From NCBI RefSeq assembly GCF_027943255.1, contig NC_072896.1, positions 49,130,501 to 49,194,500 on the forward strand: 64,000 nucleotides of DNA, written 5' to 3'. This document shows positions 22,801 to 35,290 of the stretch, piece by piece. How positions within the stretch are numbered: position 1 is the first letter of the stretch; every line of letters begins with the position of its first letter. A program made the position numbers and the translations under genes. Origin of the DNA: Anastrepha obliqua. Taxonomy: Eukaryota; Arthropoda; Insecta; Diptera; Tephritidae. Below the pieces are notes generated by a model. The model had not been told where the DNA came from. It made no database searches and was given only the letters and a program-made list of their open reading frames with translations.

Positions 22801-23661
22801 TACCTCTAATATCGAGGTGTAAAACATTTATAAAGCGACTTTTGGCTCAACATAAACTATACGCACAGAAGTGTAAAATGACGAACGATTCACCTTCAAG
22901 TTAGAGAGAACATTACGCACACTTACATAGGTGGAGTTACAGGAAGACCCTTTCGATGTCGATGAAGGTTTATAGAGAGAGTGCCACAAATTTACTTCCG
23001 TATAAATTGTGAGTAATTTGTGGAAACTTTCGATTGAGCTCTTCTAAATTTTGAGGCTCACAATAAAGGAATCCAGTATTCGTGGGAGTAGCACGAATCT
23101 CTAAAACGAGATAAACTCAAATGTGTGGTAGGCGAAGAATAATTCAAAATACTGTAAAAAAATTTCAGCTGAAATAAACCAGCGAAACAATCAAAATATC
23201 TACGTCGCGCGTAATTGGTCACTGGTTCGGAGTACCCTTTTAAATATATCTCGAAAAGTTAATGAAATCCTACTACGATACTGTGAAAAAAATCTCAGAT
23301 TTGTATTTTTAACAAAAAACAATAGAGTGAAAAAAAAATTCCCAAAGGTTTCGAAGAAAAACAATTTTTTAGGTTCATATACTTTATGCTAGAAAATAAA
23401 AATAAAATAATTTTAAATGACGAATATGACTGAAGAAGAAATTTTTATTCAAAAAACTCAATATCAAAATTTTCAGTATTGAATAAATCTCAAAATTATT
23501 AATTTTGTTTTTAAGTTTTTCAATTTACTTCGTTTTATATTCAAGCCTACAAATAAATAAATTTTCAGAAAAATTTAAGACCATATCAAAAATTCTTGGA
23601 TCGCTTGACTTGGAATCGCTCATTTAATTTACAGAATTCAGCAATCAAAGGCCATAAATTT
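22801..23661. other. Unrecognised AT-rich sequence
   Basis: No gene. It lies between the motif tract and a transposase relic. Confidence 0.4.
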
Positions 23662-24060
23662 AGTTTGGAAAATTAATTTTATTTAATTCAATGTAAAAAA
23701 TGTGTGAGAATAATACAAAATTAAGAATCAAGTTACTTTTGCTCGATATGACCACCTTTTGCCTTGACTATGGCCTTGAGATGGGCCAGTAACGAATCGC
23801 AAGCTGCCCGAATGTGACTTGCAGGTATTTTGGCCCACTCATGGACAATGACTTTTTTCAGCGGCTCAAAGAGAATAATCCATCGGATTCCCGTCTGGTG
23901 AATTTGAGAGCTACTGTGTGGACGTTAAGAAGTTCCGAACGTTGTTTTTTAGCCATTCTTGCTTCACTCGAGCTTTGTGAGACGGTGCCGAGCCCTGTTG
24001 AAACGTCCATGGTCTGCCACCGAAATGTTTGTCTGCTCACGGGTTCAAAGCAACCTCCAT
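23662..24060 (-). pseudogene. Tc1/mariner-type transposase relic, second copy of the 1678-2545 family
   Basis: It matches 1678-2110 closely, so it covers the 3' part of the transposase (second and third catalytic regions; FQQGSAPSHK-like, where the Asp is lost). It stops abruptly at CAACCTCCAT, while the other copy continues. It has a gap of about 30 bp near 23865. Inactive. Confidence 0.82.
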
Positions 24061-24125
24061 GTATGAGCATCAGCTGCACAAGCGGTCTGAAGTTGGTTAC
24101 ACTTAGTGTGCCGGACCCTGTACAA

Positions 24126-24300
24126 AAATATATAAATATCCTTTTTTTATACCGCAGATGAAATTCTATGAAAAGCCTTTCCATGGCAGAAAACCTGAAG
24201 CTTATCATTGCATGCCCATAGGTCATCATTAGTATAATCAATCGTATCGTTTGATATTTCATTTCCACAGACATCACCAAAACGCAGCCGCCACTACCTT
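24126..24300 (-). repeat. Very degenerate SINE copy
   Basis: The phrases TATGAAAAGCCTTTCCATGG and CAGAAAACC...CATTGCATGCCC parallel the SINE body (minus sense), and CACCAAAACG...GCAGCCGCC may be the head. Identity is low, so this is a tentative call. Confidence 0.45.
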
Positions 24301-24407
24301 GATTTTATCATTGCGCTAGAAGTCAAATATATTTGGCTGAGCTCCGGAGTATAAGAATCAATAACAGAGAGGTTAGCAAGCGAAGGGGGGCTCTACATCG
24401 GTATTAA

Positions 24408-24835
24408 TATGTCTGGTGTTTTTTAGCCGCATGAGAACTATCGATATCGATAACTATAGTTTTACAGCTGATAATAGCAAACTCTGTTAATATTTCTGTT
24501 CAGTAAGTTTTGGCAAGCCATCATGAATCGTTTAACGCGAGAACAACGCTACGAAATTGTGGAAATTTACTTTGACAAAAAATAAATAAATCTGTTCGTG
24601 AAGTTCATAGAGCACTGGCAGCATCATCGCTCTTTATTTCTTTAGAAATGAGAAAGAAGCTGCTTGAATTTTTCATCGACATTTGATTCCAACAAGACGG
24701 CACAACTTGCACAGTTTAATCGTCATTGGATAGATTTTCCAGTCCAAAGGCGAGCCATCTTAATCCAACAAAAGGGCAATCAGATAGACAGATATTTTAA
24801 TAATAAAGTCTGAATCGCTCTTAAGCCGCATGAAA
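24408..24835 (+). mobile_element. Mariner 'family C' copy B: start and one catalytic block
   Basis: The left end GGTGTTTTTTAGCCGCATGA and AGAACTATCGATATCG match copy A (14874-15343). The coding start reads MNRLTREQRYEIVEIYFDKK (24523-24582), then a stop, a deletion and an FQQDGTTC block (near 24690-24712) with the second catalytic Asp. The right end is not clearly defined; CTCTTAAGCCGCATG at 24818-24832 may be its remnant. Confidence 0.7.
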
Positions 24836-25860
24836 GAATGCGAAGTATTTCAAAACTCAATAAACGCTACCGAATCTAAATAAAACGAAATGAAGAGAAA
24901 AGTATCCAAGAGTGAATGAAAATTAGCCCCACCTCCCTCAAAGTTTCTGCGGAATCCGCCACTGTAAATATACACATACATACATATAATATATCCTACA
25001 TATTTATTGCATTTTTGGCTGGTATGTTGGAATTTTGTTTGGAGTTCAAAATACTCCCATGCTTTTCTACACATACGTTTAATGTATATATGTATGCATG
25101 TATGTACAAGTAGATATGTATACCAAGATTTGCATGTAATTTCTTAAAAGTTTTCTCAACAGTTGTCGCTGTCTTTTCATTCAAGTACATAAAACAAAAA
25201 AGAAAACATTTATAGCTACTAGGCTATATTGGAGACTAAATGTGCTTTATAAAATTACTATAATACAATAAGTAAATAAGTTAATAAGTTACTGAAGTTA
25301 CAATTCCTCATTTTTCTGGCGTTTCAAATGGTTGTCTCATATTTTAGAAAATAAAATTTTAGCCTTGAGAATTTGGGTACGGGGTTTCTACTCTGACTAC
25401 CAGTCCAGCAGTCTGGAACTTCAATTGGTAGTAGTTTCGGCTACGAAGTCTGACCAGAGACTTAATTCTGACCCCATGGAGAACAGGAGCCCCGAAGTTA
25501 GCTCCGACCAGTTCTTAATGCCGGCCCTTCGGAGAGTGCGCAGTAGATGTGACTTTACACCCAACTGCACTGCAACCGAGTGCCATACCCCAAACCCGAA
25601 AGAGACTTAAATTCGTCTTAAGTCTTACCACGAAAGTTAGTTGATGCATTAATTGGATCTGTCGAACCACATAGAATAGTCAAACGTCGATAGGTAATCT
25701 CGCAAAACAACGGGACGCTAGAGATAAAATGTAATTCCTTCTCATATATTTATCTTATCTATACCGATAGGTATGTTAGATGGTAGGAGTACCACTAATA
25801 GTCTGCAAGTTGCACTAGATTGCCGTTTTGATACCATAATGTATGTAGACCACTACCTGC
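24836..25860. other. Unrecognised sequence with a 92-codon open frame
   Basis: A plus-strand frame at 25332-25610 (92 codons) is rich in charged residues and Cys near its end (CDFTPNCTATECHTPN). It lies in a locally GC-richer island, which may be the 5' part or ORF1 of some retroelement. I do not recognise it. Confidence 0.35.
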
Positions 25861-26920
25861 GAAAAATCTTAAAACTTAAAGTTAGAAAGAAATCTACAGC
25901 CATCCAGTCCTGTTGATGTAGTGGAGTAGAAGAACGGAATCTAGGCTGGAGAACTGTCTCAAGCTATCCTCAAAGGTCACACTAAGGAGCCTTAAACGGC
26001 TAGCTGCCAAGCCCAGACATTTTCAAAGGAAGTATTTTTCTCTGCAGGATCCTCACCTCTTCTGCAATGGGAGTTGTACGGAAATCCAAGCTTCTCTGCG
26101 TGAATTTGGAAATTTAATGGCGGGGATCCCCAGCACTTTTAGCGTCCTACTGCTATCGTACTGAGACCAAAATGTTTTTGAGATGTCGCACGATAAAATA
26201 GAACTTAATCTGCCTTGCGTTTTTTTAAGAAAGGAATTGTGCGGTTTCCCTTTAATAACAGTCAAGGAGATATCGATGTTTAAAATGGGTACAACAGAAA
26301 CCGATTCTGATGACCCATTCCTGACAAGCTCATCGGCAATTTCATTTCCCTCGATGCTCCTATGCCCTGGAACCCAGATAAGAGAACTATTTTCTGCGCA
26401 TTCGAGACGTTTGATCTCCTCCTCACAGGAGTTGACCAAAAGAGAGCTGCAACATTGCGACTACAGGGCCTTAAGCTCAGCTTGACTATCAGGAATGCTA
26501 TTTATGGCTCCCTCCTAACCGTGATCCCTAAGCATTTTGCTCGCCTACGGGATCGCAGAGAGCTCTGCTTTGAAAAACGCTACTAGTTTTCGGCAGTTTG
26601 AAGGAGACTGAAATATTGGCTGATTTAGCGGGAAAACCCCGCTCGCATCCCATGTTCCGTCGATGAAAACAGAGGTACCTTCGCCCGTGTAGACTGTCCT
26701 CTCCTACCTACTAAGATAGCCCTAGCAAAACCCTCAAAATCCAGTTATCGGGTGAATAGATATGTACGAAGTACAGAAAAGGAAGGAGAAATTCACCTCA
26801 AAATGCTACCAGGCCCCACAGGAAATTGCATCAGGAGGTCAGTCTCATTCAACTTAATAGTGCTCTGAGCAGCTATGGACTGAACTTCAAGATCAACGGG
26901 AAGTACAATAAGTGCAGAAT
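25861..26920 (-). pseudogene. RNase H-type LINE fragment
   Basis: On the minus strand the frame at 26053-26439 reads NSSLIWVPGHRSIEGNEIAD, the C-terminal RNase H motif with its final Asp, then an arm continuing to a former zinc-binding end. Upstream (26440-26900) the RNase H start and late RT are present in pieces; 26500-26650 is the counterpart of 56870-57010. Interrupted frames show decay. Same family as 55651-57560 and 62220-62900. Confidence 0.75.
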
Positions 26921-28238
26921 AACCTTAAGGTCGGCAGTGCGATATGTTCGACATGCCGCAGATTCTCTATTATACTCGTACCACTATTTGATGCCGCACC
27001 CTTCGCTACACAAAACCCTTGGTTTGGCTTCAATGAATTTTTCATTCCTAGTCAATCATTGTAACTCCTGTACGTGGATATAATTCATCATCGCGTGGCG
27101 TAGGCGTGACATATCATAATTTTTTCCCAATAGGTTGCTTTATAATAATAAAAATAAATTTGCACGCTTTTTTCATTTACGCCGCGCACTTCCTTTTTTT
27201 AACTGTGGAAGAGTAGTGCTAATTAGCCGCTTCCTTCTGCAAAGTGCATAGTTGTAAGTACTTACTTATATATTTAGTGTAATAGCGCGTGCCTACTTAG
27301 AATAGGCGCACTTTTTCGCTTCATTATACCCACACAATTACATGTACGTAATTTCATAAATGTGGGCTACTTCTATTATAATGCCTATACGAGTATAAAT
27401 GTACTTGTGTTTTAGTTGGCAGCTCCAAGGCTTTTAAAAAGCATGCAATTTAGGTATGTACGTAGAAAATTGTTCTGAGGGCGAAGAAGAATCCCGTTTG
27501 CATGTCGGTCATTGCCGGATAATGCTTTATTAAGTATGTATATGTAATATCTTCTCTCTCTCTCTCTTTAATTTCTGATTATTAGTTTATTTGAGCCCTT
27601 TCGTTCTAAGTCCATTAGGTTTTTGCGAGTTTCCATCTCCCATTTTCCGCCATGATAATCATGATAATGTGTTTAAAATATTTTCCTGTTTGCAATTTCC
27701 TTTTTTCGTTTTTCGCAAACCAAAAAATGTTTCACGCCTAAAAGGGTTGTTACTTAGATATGTCTACAACGAGGCGCTCAAATTATGGCGAAATGAGTGC
27801 TGCGTAACAGTCGAAATCTTCTTCTGGGAGTTAAGCTATGATTTTCTTATTGCATACATTTCTGTGAAAGTATTTAAATCTATTTGGATCATAAATTATA
27901 TTGTACATATTTATTCTTCTTTTATTAAGTCTGACTGGTCTTAAGAATGAGTACCAACTGAGCTTTTGTCTTTTTTCTTAGTTAAAAATCCATTTATTGC
28001 AGAAAAAAATATTAAATATTTCGAACAAAATACAGAAAGTTCAAACTACATTTTATAGAGTGCAGGTACCTTCACACTGACACAAGGGCTTATGGTGCCC
28101 ACACTCACCAACGTTACCGTATATCGAGTCTGTTCCCCGTAAGATGCACACAACTGAGCAAACCATATACCCGTTTATAGTATTGCTATCCTTTGTTGGT
28201 ATATTTACCAAATATGTATATCGGTTTCTGTTCATGGT
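26921..28238. other. Unrecognised sequence with a 117-codon open frame
   Basis: The plus-strand frame at 27591-27944 has no recognised domain. A CT run (27550-27568) precedes it. No window repeat found. Confidence 0.35.
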
Positions 28239-28512
28239 GAAAAGATTTTCAGAGGCGTGGTCTTTAATAGACCGTTATTCGTCTCAGAGCGAATTTGACA
28301 GAATCTGCTGATAGGCTGACGAAACAATATCACTTCGTTGCTGTCTGAACAACAACTTATTACACGATTATGTGAATACATGTGAAATGAGCGTGCAGAA
28401 TTCGGCTGCCGAATCTCCCTTGTGACGTGGCAGCCGAAGCTCCCTCACAATTTTCTTTTTCTTTTCTTATTTAAAGAGCAAACCGTGTAAATCTATCATC
28501 CTTGGACACCAT
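28239..28512 (-). repeat. Interspersed repeat 'family B', reverse copy
   Basis: Read on the minus strand it begins CAAGGATGATAGATTTACAC, GGTTTGCTCTTTAA and ends AAAATCTTTTC, the same ends as at 52423-52760 and 53781-54115. No coding capacity. Confidence 0.75.
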
Positions 28513-28949
28513 TCGTCTAATCGCTATACAACCCATTTTCGGATTGCCGTAATCCACTTACAGCTCAGTCAATCACAACGCTGCCATCTACTGCCTCTAT
28601 ATTCAATAAATTATTTGCAGCCAAGCAGTTCACATCATCGGCTAAGTTTTAATGGAGCTCTCTTTGCAGCAAAGAATAACAGTGGGCTCTGTTCGCGGGA
28701 GAGTACGCTACTGCGGTGAACATTCTATATTCCTCGCTCACGAATTAAATACCGTGAATGAAAACACCAGCAAAGAAAAACAAAAAGGAGAAAATAATAA
28801 ATAAAGCAGGGAGAGTCAGCTATGGGTTAAAGAGCTTAGGTGAAAGGTCATCCGCAACGGCTCAGATTAAAAGAACTACAGAATGCTGGTCCACATAAAT
28901 GCGCTCGACTTCGGTGGTGACTGAGGCCGATATCTTACAAATAAACTAC
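28513..28949. other. Unrecognised sequence
   Basis: Nothing recognised. Confidence 0.4.
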
Positions 28950-29285
28950 GATCTTATTAATAGAGTTGCAAAAAGGCCGTCCAACAACGATTGTCATGCC
29001 ACAAGCACTCGATTGCGAGATAGAAGCATCCTTGGAAATTAGCGAGATAAGCATACATTCAATATTGCATTAACATATGGGTGTTAAGAAGATTTGTTCT
29101 GGTAGAATACCGCATAATTTGACAATTGCCCAAAAATGGGCTCATGGATTGGTGTAAAAAAATATTGAAGAAATCCAGCCGCGGGGGTTCGTCTACGTCT
29201 ATGACATCGTAACAGGTGCCAAGTGACGAATCTTGGATTTACAGTTCATATACGCTGTCAAGCACGAAGAATCTGGGCTCAATGT
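28950..29285 (+). pseudogene. Mariner transposase fragment
   Basis: The plus strand contains GVKKICSGRIPHNLTIAQKW (the classic mariner linker before the catalytic core) near 29081-29140, and a degraded YDIVTGAK block where the family has VTGDESW with the first catalytic Asp, near 29200-29225. No terminal repeats and no second or third catalytic site. It is a separate mariner family from the other copies. Confidence 0.75.
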
Positions 29286-29498
29286 TGCCAACTTGGTGCT
29301 TTTCGCACTAAATTTACTGTTTTTTTCTCTTAGTTTGAAGACACCAAGACTTTGAATTAAAAAAAAAAATTAATTCAGATTGTAAGTTTGTAAGCGGTTT
29401 TACAACACAGAAAACAAAATCATTGTACAATGGGTATAATATACCTAGAGCGCTTTTATTCGTGGAGAAAGTATGCGGCAGCCGTTGCAATCAGGCAT

Positions 29499-29698
29499 TA
29501 TTGGCGCGAAATTTGTTCGTACTAAAATAACTCTACATACTTTTGTTACAGTTTCAAGCCGACTCCGAACGGCAAAAATTTTTTATGAGGAGCTTTTTCA
29601 TGGCAGAAATACACTCGGAGCTTTGCCATTGATTGCCGAGGGGCGACCGCTACTAGAAAAAACGTTTTCTTCATTTTTGGTGTTTCATCGAGAACAAA
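29499..29698 (-). mobile_element. SINE with deleted 3' body and missing head
   Basis: The tail motif TTATTGGCGCG is followed by unrelated-looking sequence, then by TTTCAAGCCGACTCCGAACG and the body up to the linker before the tRNA-like head. The head itself is gone. Confidence 0.82.
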
Positions 29699-32600
29699 CC
29701 TACTACTTTTGCTAAGTTTATATTTGGTAAACAACTAATTTTCATATATTGTGTTTCCATACTTCACTGCTAAAAATTTCTAACCGATATTGTAAAATCG
29801 TTTTTCAGCTTAATTATCGGCAAAACCCACCTCAATAAAAGTTAGTCATGCTTTTAGATACACATTTTCGTCAAGGGAGCATCATAGATAATGCGAGGAA
29901 GCCTAGACATAACGAGCAGAGAAGTGGCGAATCGAAGGCGCTTTGTGGTAATGTGATAGTAATAGAGGATTTAGGGGGTGGGTTGAAAAAGAGTAATATT
30001 CACTTAAGTGAATGCTCATCGTCCGATTTTGTGCAGTTCATGGTGAGTCTTTACTTCGCTTGCAAGTAGAACTTGAAAATAGTTTGTATAGGGTCCATAA
30101 CTAAGAGTTACCGCTCCTGGAGTATGTGAGTAAGATACAAATTTTAAGTATCTCATGAAATTCTTAATTACATAACTCAGCAAGTTACATTTTTTTTATG
30201 CCACAGTCCAACTATGGTACATTGATTTCTGAAGAAAACTGCATTGAGTTTATGACGACTTCTCACCACTAAAATTTTTATAAGAATTTTTATAAGAATC
30301 AACTTTGTCTCAGACATCAATAATCTAGCTCCTCAAGGTTTTATACTCGCAGTACAAAAACCCGTCACGTCCTTGTCACCTTTGACTGCAAATAAAAATA
30401 TACTCAGGCGAGCTGAATCATAACTTTGTCAACAAAAAAATGGCCATCACAGTGTCCTCTTTCAGAAATGCGTGTATTCCATGGTTGTTACTCTGTTGCA
30501 AAACTGCTGTTGGACAACAAAATGACGTATTTTACAACTATACACATTCGTGCGTTTGTAGTTGATTCTGAACATTTGTTATTGTTCAAGTACCTCCTGA
30601 TAACAGTAACATCAAGAACATTCATAACCACTCTGTAAGACTAAAACGATTACATTGGATTCAAACGGGTCGACACAAAAATCACGGGTGATAAATTTGC
30701 TGAGTGTGAAGGCTCCAACGCGAAATAGCGATACTGAAGTCCAACGCAGCAACTCATTGCAATAAACGAGTATGTACGAGTAGCTCCTACCAGCCAACCA
30801 ACCAAATGCCTCTTCCACCAAATCGGAGCACTAAGAGGACTAGCGTCAAGTAATCGGCGAGTGAATGGTAGATGCGGAGAGGTCACATACGTCTGGGTGT
30901 TGGTATTTTTATGGCAGAAAAATTAACGTTTAAAACTCAACGAAAAGCATAGGACTTGCAGATGAAAACTATGCGTGCTTGTTGTTGTTTGAAGTTTTCA
31001 TTTCCTCATTCCATTTGTTATGTTGAGCAGTCTTTATTTTTTTTTTATTTTTTTTGTTTTTAAGCTACAACGAAGTCGAAAACGCGTTAATAAATTTACG
31101 TCACTGCCGTCACAGTAACGCCAGCAGCAGTAACTGGGAGAATGAAAAGAATTGAGGCGCTCGTTAACATGTCTCTCGACTGCTTACTATGTATGCGTGT
31201 GTGTGTGTATGTTACATACATTCTCCAATTGGAGAATACTGCATGGAGTATTTCCTCAAGATTACATTCAATACAGCACTCAATTTAATTGTTCTAGAAG
31301 GTGAGTACATAAACTAAGTGTAAGCTTTTATTCGGCTTGGTTTATTGTTGTCTTAATTTTTTCTCTCTCTCTTTTATTTTTGAAACATTATTGCTACTCA
31401 TTTCGATTATCAGTGTGGGCATTGCAAAATAAAAAGCTTTACCACTGATTATGGAAGATTATTTATTGATTGATTTCCTTATTTATTTTAATAAACTCCA
31501 TTCAAATTACCTTACAGCAACCAATATAGATTTAATATCAAGTAACTAAATGAAAATTGTTTACCAAATTAGATCTAGATGAAGCGAAATCAAGCAGCCT
31601 GGAAGTGCACTCGAGGTGCGCGCGCAATTCGTGGATTACCTGCAAATTTAGTCTTAAATTTTTTCCCAAAAAAAGTGTAAAAATTGCGAACACTAAAGCT
31701 TATCCGTTTATTTCGTTCTATCTCCTTTGGAGGATTGGAATTTAGAAAGTAAGTCTTTCTGCGATGAGATTGTGATTTCGTGGCAAGATTTAATTTATCA
31801 GTGAATCCGACGAAGGTGCCCTTGAATAGCTGCGAATGTAAACTCGTAATCAAAGTCAAATAGCTTCAAAAACAACAATTTTCAAAAGTGCCAATAAAAA
31901 TGATGCCTATAACAAAACTATCTACTTTTTTGAACATTTTTGAGTTCATCATTAAATAGAAGTTAATTTTTTCAATTTTCTTTCTCTAAGCCAATCTGGC
32001 TTTGTCAAGGACAAATCGACAGTATCGAATTTTACTATTTTCTCTTAAGGTTGTTTCCGTCTTGTGAAGATGACTATTAAATTGACACAATCTATACAGA
32101 TATTTCGAAAGTATTCCATAAAATTTTATTACACAAAAAAAATATCGCATAAAACAGCCGATGTTGACGCAAAGTTAGTATAGATAAGCACTTATAAGCA
32201 AATTAAAGGCTTGTCACTTGCGAAGCGAATGAAAATATAGGCGAATTTGGCAGTCCCGAATTCTAAGATGCGAATTCGTCACAAAATGGCGAACGAGTGT
32301 CGAAAATGAATTTTCTGTATTGGCTACTGCTTATTCTGTTCGCATTAAAAAAATAGAAGGGAGAAAGTACTCTTTAATCTTATGTATATAATCTAATTAA
32401 TAATTCCAAAAGCTATAGAAAACGAAATTGCAAAAACGGCTAGATATCCTAGAAAAATGTGCGTGCTGAAAGACAGAAACTAAAATTATTGGAAGTAAAA
32501 GAAGAATGGAAAAGGGAAGAAAATTTATAACAAAAAGATGATACAAAGAAAAGAGGGAAATGAAGCAAAAAAAGCTGGACCTCAAATACAAAACATAGGC

Positions 32601-32745
32601 TTAGAATTAAAAACCACAGCGAATGAAAATGAAATCAAAAGTAGCTGAATATGTAAGTAGTTTTAAGTTTAATAGTTTACTTGTATGAAGTGAATGAATG
32701 TAATGTGTGATTTTGATTTATTTTTTATGAACCTAGACAAATTTT
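29699..32745. other. About 3 kb without a recognised feature
   Basis: Short frames only (up to 89 codons, e.g. 31590-31859 minus and 29848-30069 plus). TGTGTGTGTGTATG near 31197. No repeat shared with the rest of the window. It could be single-copy host DNA. Confidence 0.4.
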
Positions 32746-32749
32746 TTAA

Positions 32750-33446
32750 GGGGGGAAACCGGTTTAGGAGGCCAAAATAATTAGAAATTGTTTAAGCTTA
32801 GAGGATATTTTATTTATATTTTTATGTACACTTTTAAATTTCTTTGAAGCTATTTCCACGGGAGATAGTGGCGGGAGAGCGTGCTGTCCATGGACGATCG
32901 TCATCCGAGTGTCTTGCTGGTGGGAATTCCTGAAGTTGCAATTTTTCTCTGAAATCAACAGCCATTTTTTTTTTATTAACAACATATTTCCTAAGAATAT
33001 GAACCTAATTGTGGTAAAAAAATATTGGAAATTGCATGCTTTTGAGGCGCTTGAACACAAAGTAGTTTCTTTATACCATATTTTTTCATCTATTTTGCTT
33101 AAAAACCCACATTTTAAATAATAATATAATCCCAGAATTAGGTTCATATAGATTAGAATTGAATAATGAAAAAACTACTGAAAAATTTTAGAGCGATTGG
33201 TCGATAACTTTTAAGCTAGAATTCCCACCAGTTGAAAAAAAGTAGTTTCGAGAAAAATGTCGTTCTACAGGTAACTAACACGCGGAACGGTGCAGAACCC
33301 ACGGGCAGTCACTTAAGTGCTCATAGAATCGGAAATAATGCGAATTTCGCTTTAAAATTTTTACCACATATTCTTGAGTAGTTATACTTAGGATTTATGC
33401 AATAAAAAAAATCGATTTTTTGATCGATCTAAACCGGTTTCCACCC
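32750..33446. mobile_element. 697-bp non-autonomous DNA element flanked by TTAA
   Basis: Left end GGGGGGAAACCGGTTTAG and right end (minus sense) GGGTGGAAACCGGTTTAG are inverted repeats, flanked on both sides by TTAA (32746-32749, 33447-33450). An inner inverted pair, ATATGAACCTAATT at 32997-33010 and AATTAGGTTCATAT at 33136-33149, adds to the palindromic structure. No transposase. The TTAA flanks suggest piggyBac-type insertion; a TTA/TAA target as in PIF/Harbinger is also possible. Confidence 0.8.
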
Positions 33447-33544
33447 TTAATTTTACTTGTATATAATGCAGAATTCAAAAGTTTTAAATGAGTTAAACAA
33501 ACACAATGAAATGAGGTAAATGATTTGAATTTATTCAATTATAA

Positions 33545-33720
33545 TTCATCCTACAACAAAGCATAAGCTATTTGTCTTCTAGGGACATTAGAAGCATAAA
33601 TCGTAATATGCGTTCCATCAACGCAACCAGTCGCATGTGATGTACCTGATCTAGAGAAATATTTGTTCCTTGCTTGTTACTTCTCTTGTTCGGTCATTTT
33701 TGTGCTTATGAGGGCACTGA
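33545..33720 (-). pseudogene. PIF/Harbinger transposase fragment
   Basis: The minus strand reads TSHATGCVDGTHITIYASNV near 33580-33640, the first catalytic Asp region of Harbinger nucleases (family: G.IDGTHI.I). Only this block is convincing. Sequence on the same strand at 34100-34400 may be remains of the companion part, but I cannot support that. Confidence 0.65.
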
Positions 33721-34895
33721 AAATTTCACTCTCTAAAATGGGTGTATCTCCTTTAAAATGACCGAAACTGTTAATTGAAATGCACATGTCTCTCTAACAA
33801 CGCGATTTTCTTCTCACAACAGACCACCTTAAATTCTCCGTCACTATCACATTACCAAAAGGCGCCTTCGACTCGTCACTTCTCTGTTCGTTATGTTTGG
33901 ACTCTGCTCACGTTATCTTTACTGCTGTCTTGCCGAAAGTTTGCATATGACAGCAACAAAGGCCCTTTCTATTCGCCATTTCCGCGCTCGCTATCTTTAT
34001 GCTCGATTAGCATAGCGAAAAATGTTCATGCGAAGGCAACAACAAAGGTGTCGAGCAAGATTCGCCGCTAACGAGTACGGTTGAACCTCATAAAACTGGT
34101 ATAACTCACTATATTCAATGCTGCCAAAACTCTTTCGGGAGAGTTTCATTAGACCGCGTTCATACAGAGCAAATTTTGTTGCTTCAATTCGGTGAATTCT
34201 TTTTTGATGTTCCCGTTATGTTGCTTTCCAGCCTTTAGTTTTCGAAAATCGTCCAATAAGCGCGGTGTCGCATTATGCCTTAGATTGGGAAGTGGTAGTT
34301 CGCATCATTCTCAAACGATTTCAGGCATTAAAGTGAAACACCACAAAATGAGCAATGCTTCCTCCTGGTAATCGGATCCGATTTGAGATTCAAATTAACT
34401 TCTGTGGTGCCTAGCCTAAGCCCTTTTTGAATATATTTTGTGAACAAAAAATTTTAGGAAATACTTAAAATAACCGGCAATCTTGTGGCTATTAAACTTA
34501 AACTATCGATAGGAGGAAAAGTAGGTCAGACAAGAATTGAGTCGTAAAAATTTATATATTGGGCCGCCCTCAAATCTTGAGAAAAATTGTTACCATTCAA
34601 ACCTCTTTTGTCAATTTTCATAACTTTAAATGGATTTAGGAAATGAATGTACCCAAATGTACCTCAAATGCAAAAGTATCGCCTTTAAGAGATAATCGAA
34701 GTCTCTTAAAAAGGAATGGAAATTGTTGTTTCTTTTAAATGTGAGAAAGTATATTAAGTACATCTATATTGCTCCGAACCGAAACTGAATTAATTTAAAA
34801 GCTCTTGATAATAAACCAATGAATGATTTCCTTTTCAAGCTAGCCGATGCGAATGACACCGTAGGCGTCCGAAAACCTGTCGCCAAGCAACTACA
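33721..34895. other. Unrecognised sequence
   Basis: A 98-codon frame at 33775-34071 overlaps two diverged direct repeats (about 33909-33963 and 33990-34048, both ending CAACAAAGG), so it is likely non-coding. Nothing else recognised. Confidence 0.4.
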
Positions 34896-35290
34896 TATTT
34901 AGAGATGTCCAATCAACAGTGGTTAACGTCGATATCATCTAACAGGAAATGGACAATTTCGGCAGGGTTGGGCCCAATGGTACCCCAAACTGGTATAAGA
35001 TGATTTTGTTCAAGCGGACATATAGCTCCATATGCCAGACATATTTTTCTGGCCAATTCTGGATAAATAAGAGAGCACGGAATTATGTCACGTGGGTCGC
35101 AAAAAGAAGCTGAAACTCCTCGTCTAATATAGGAGTGATTCGTCTACGATGGCGGCACTCGAGGAACCAAAAGTCGGTGAGGTACTCGTTTAATTTTGAA
35201 CAAAAGACATCAATGCAATCATCAAGACATCGAGCAATCATCAGGGGAAGAGATCCCTTTGATCGTTGGGGGAGCTGCAAAATGTAGAAG
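34896..35290 (+). pseudogene. Possible LINE reverse transcriptase remnant (jockey/CR1-like)
   Basis: The plus strand reads NFGRVGPNGTPNWYKM near 34955-35005, resembling the GPDGIP motif that opens many LINE RT domains, with a possible NYR-like block near 35125. The minus strand has an open frame (35083-35298) with no recognised domain. Weak; no catalytic centre remains. Confidence 0.4.

Noticed and set aside
32764..33147. A 127-codon minus-strand frame within the TTAA-flanked element
   Set aside because: No recognisable domain, and it overlaps internal inverted repeats and the terminal repeat, so it is probably chance.
33775..34071. A 98-codon frame as a possible small gene
   Set aside because: It overlaps two diverged direct repeats and has no recognised domain or neighbouring splice-site pattern that I could support.
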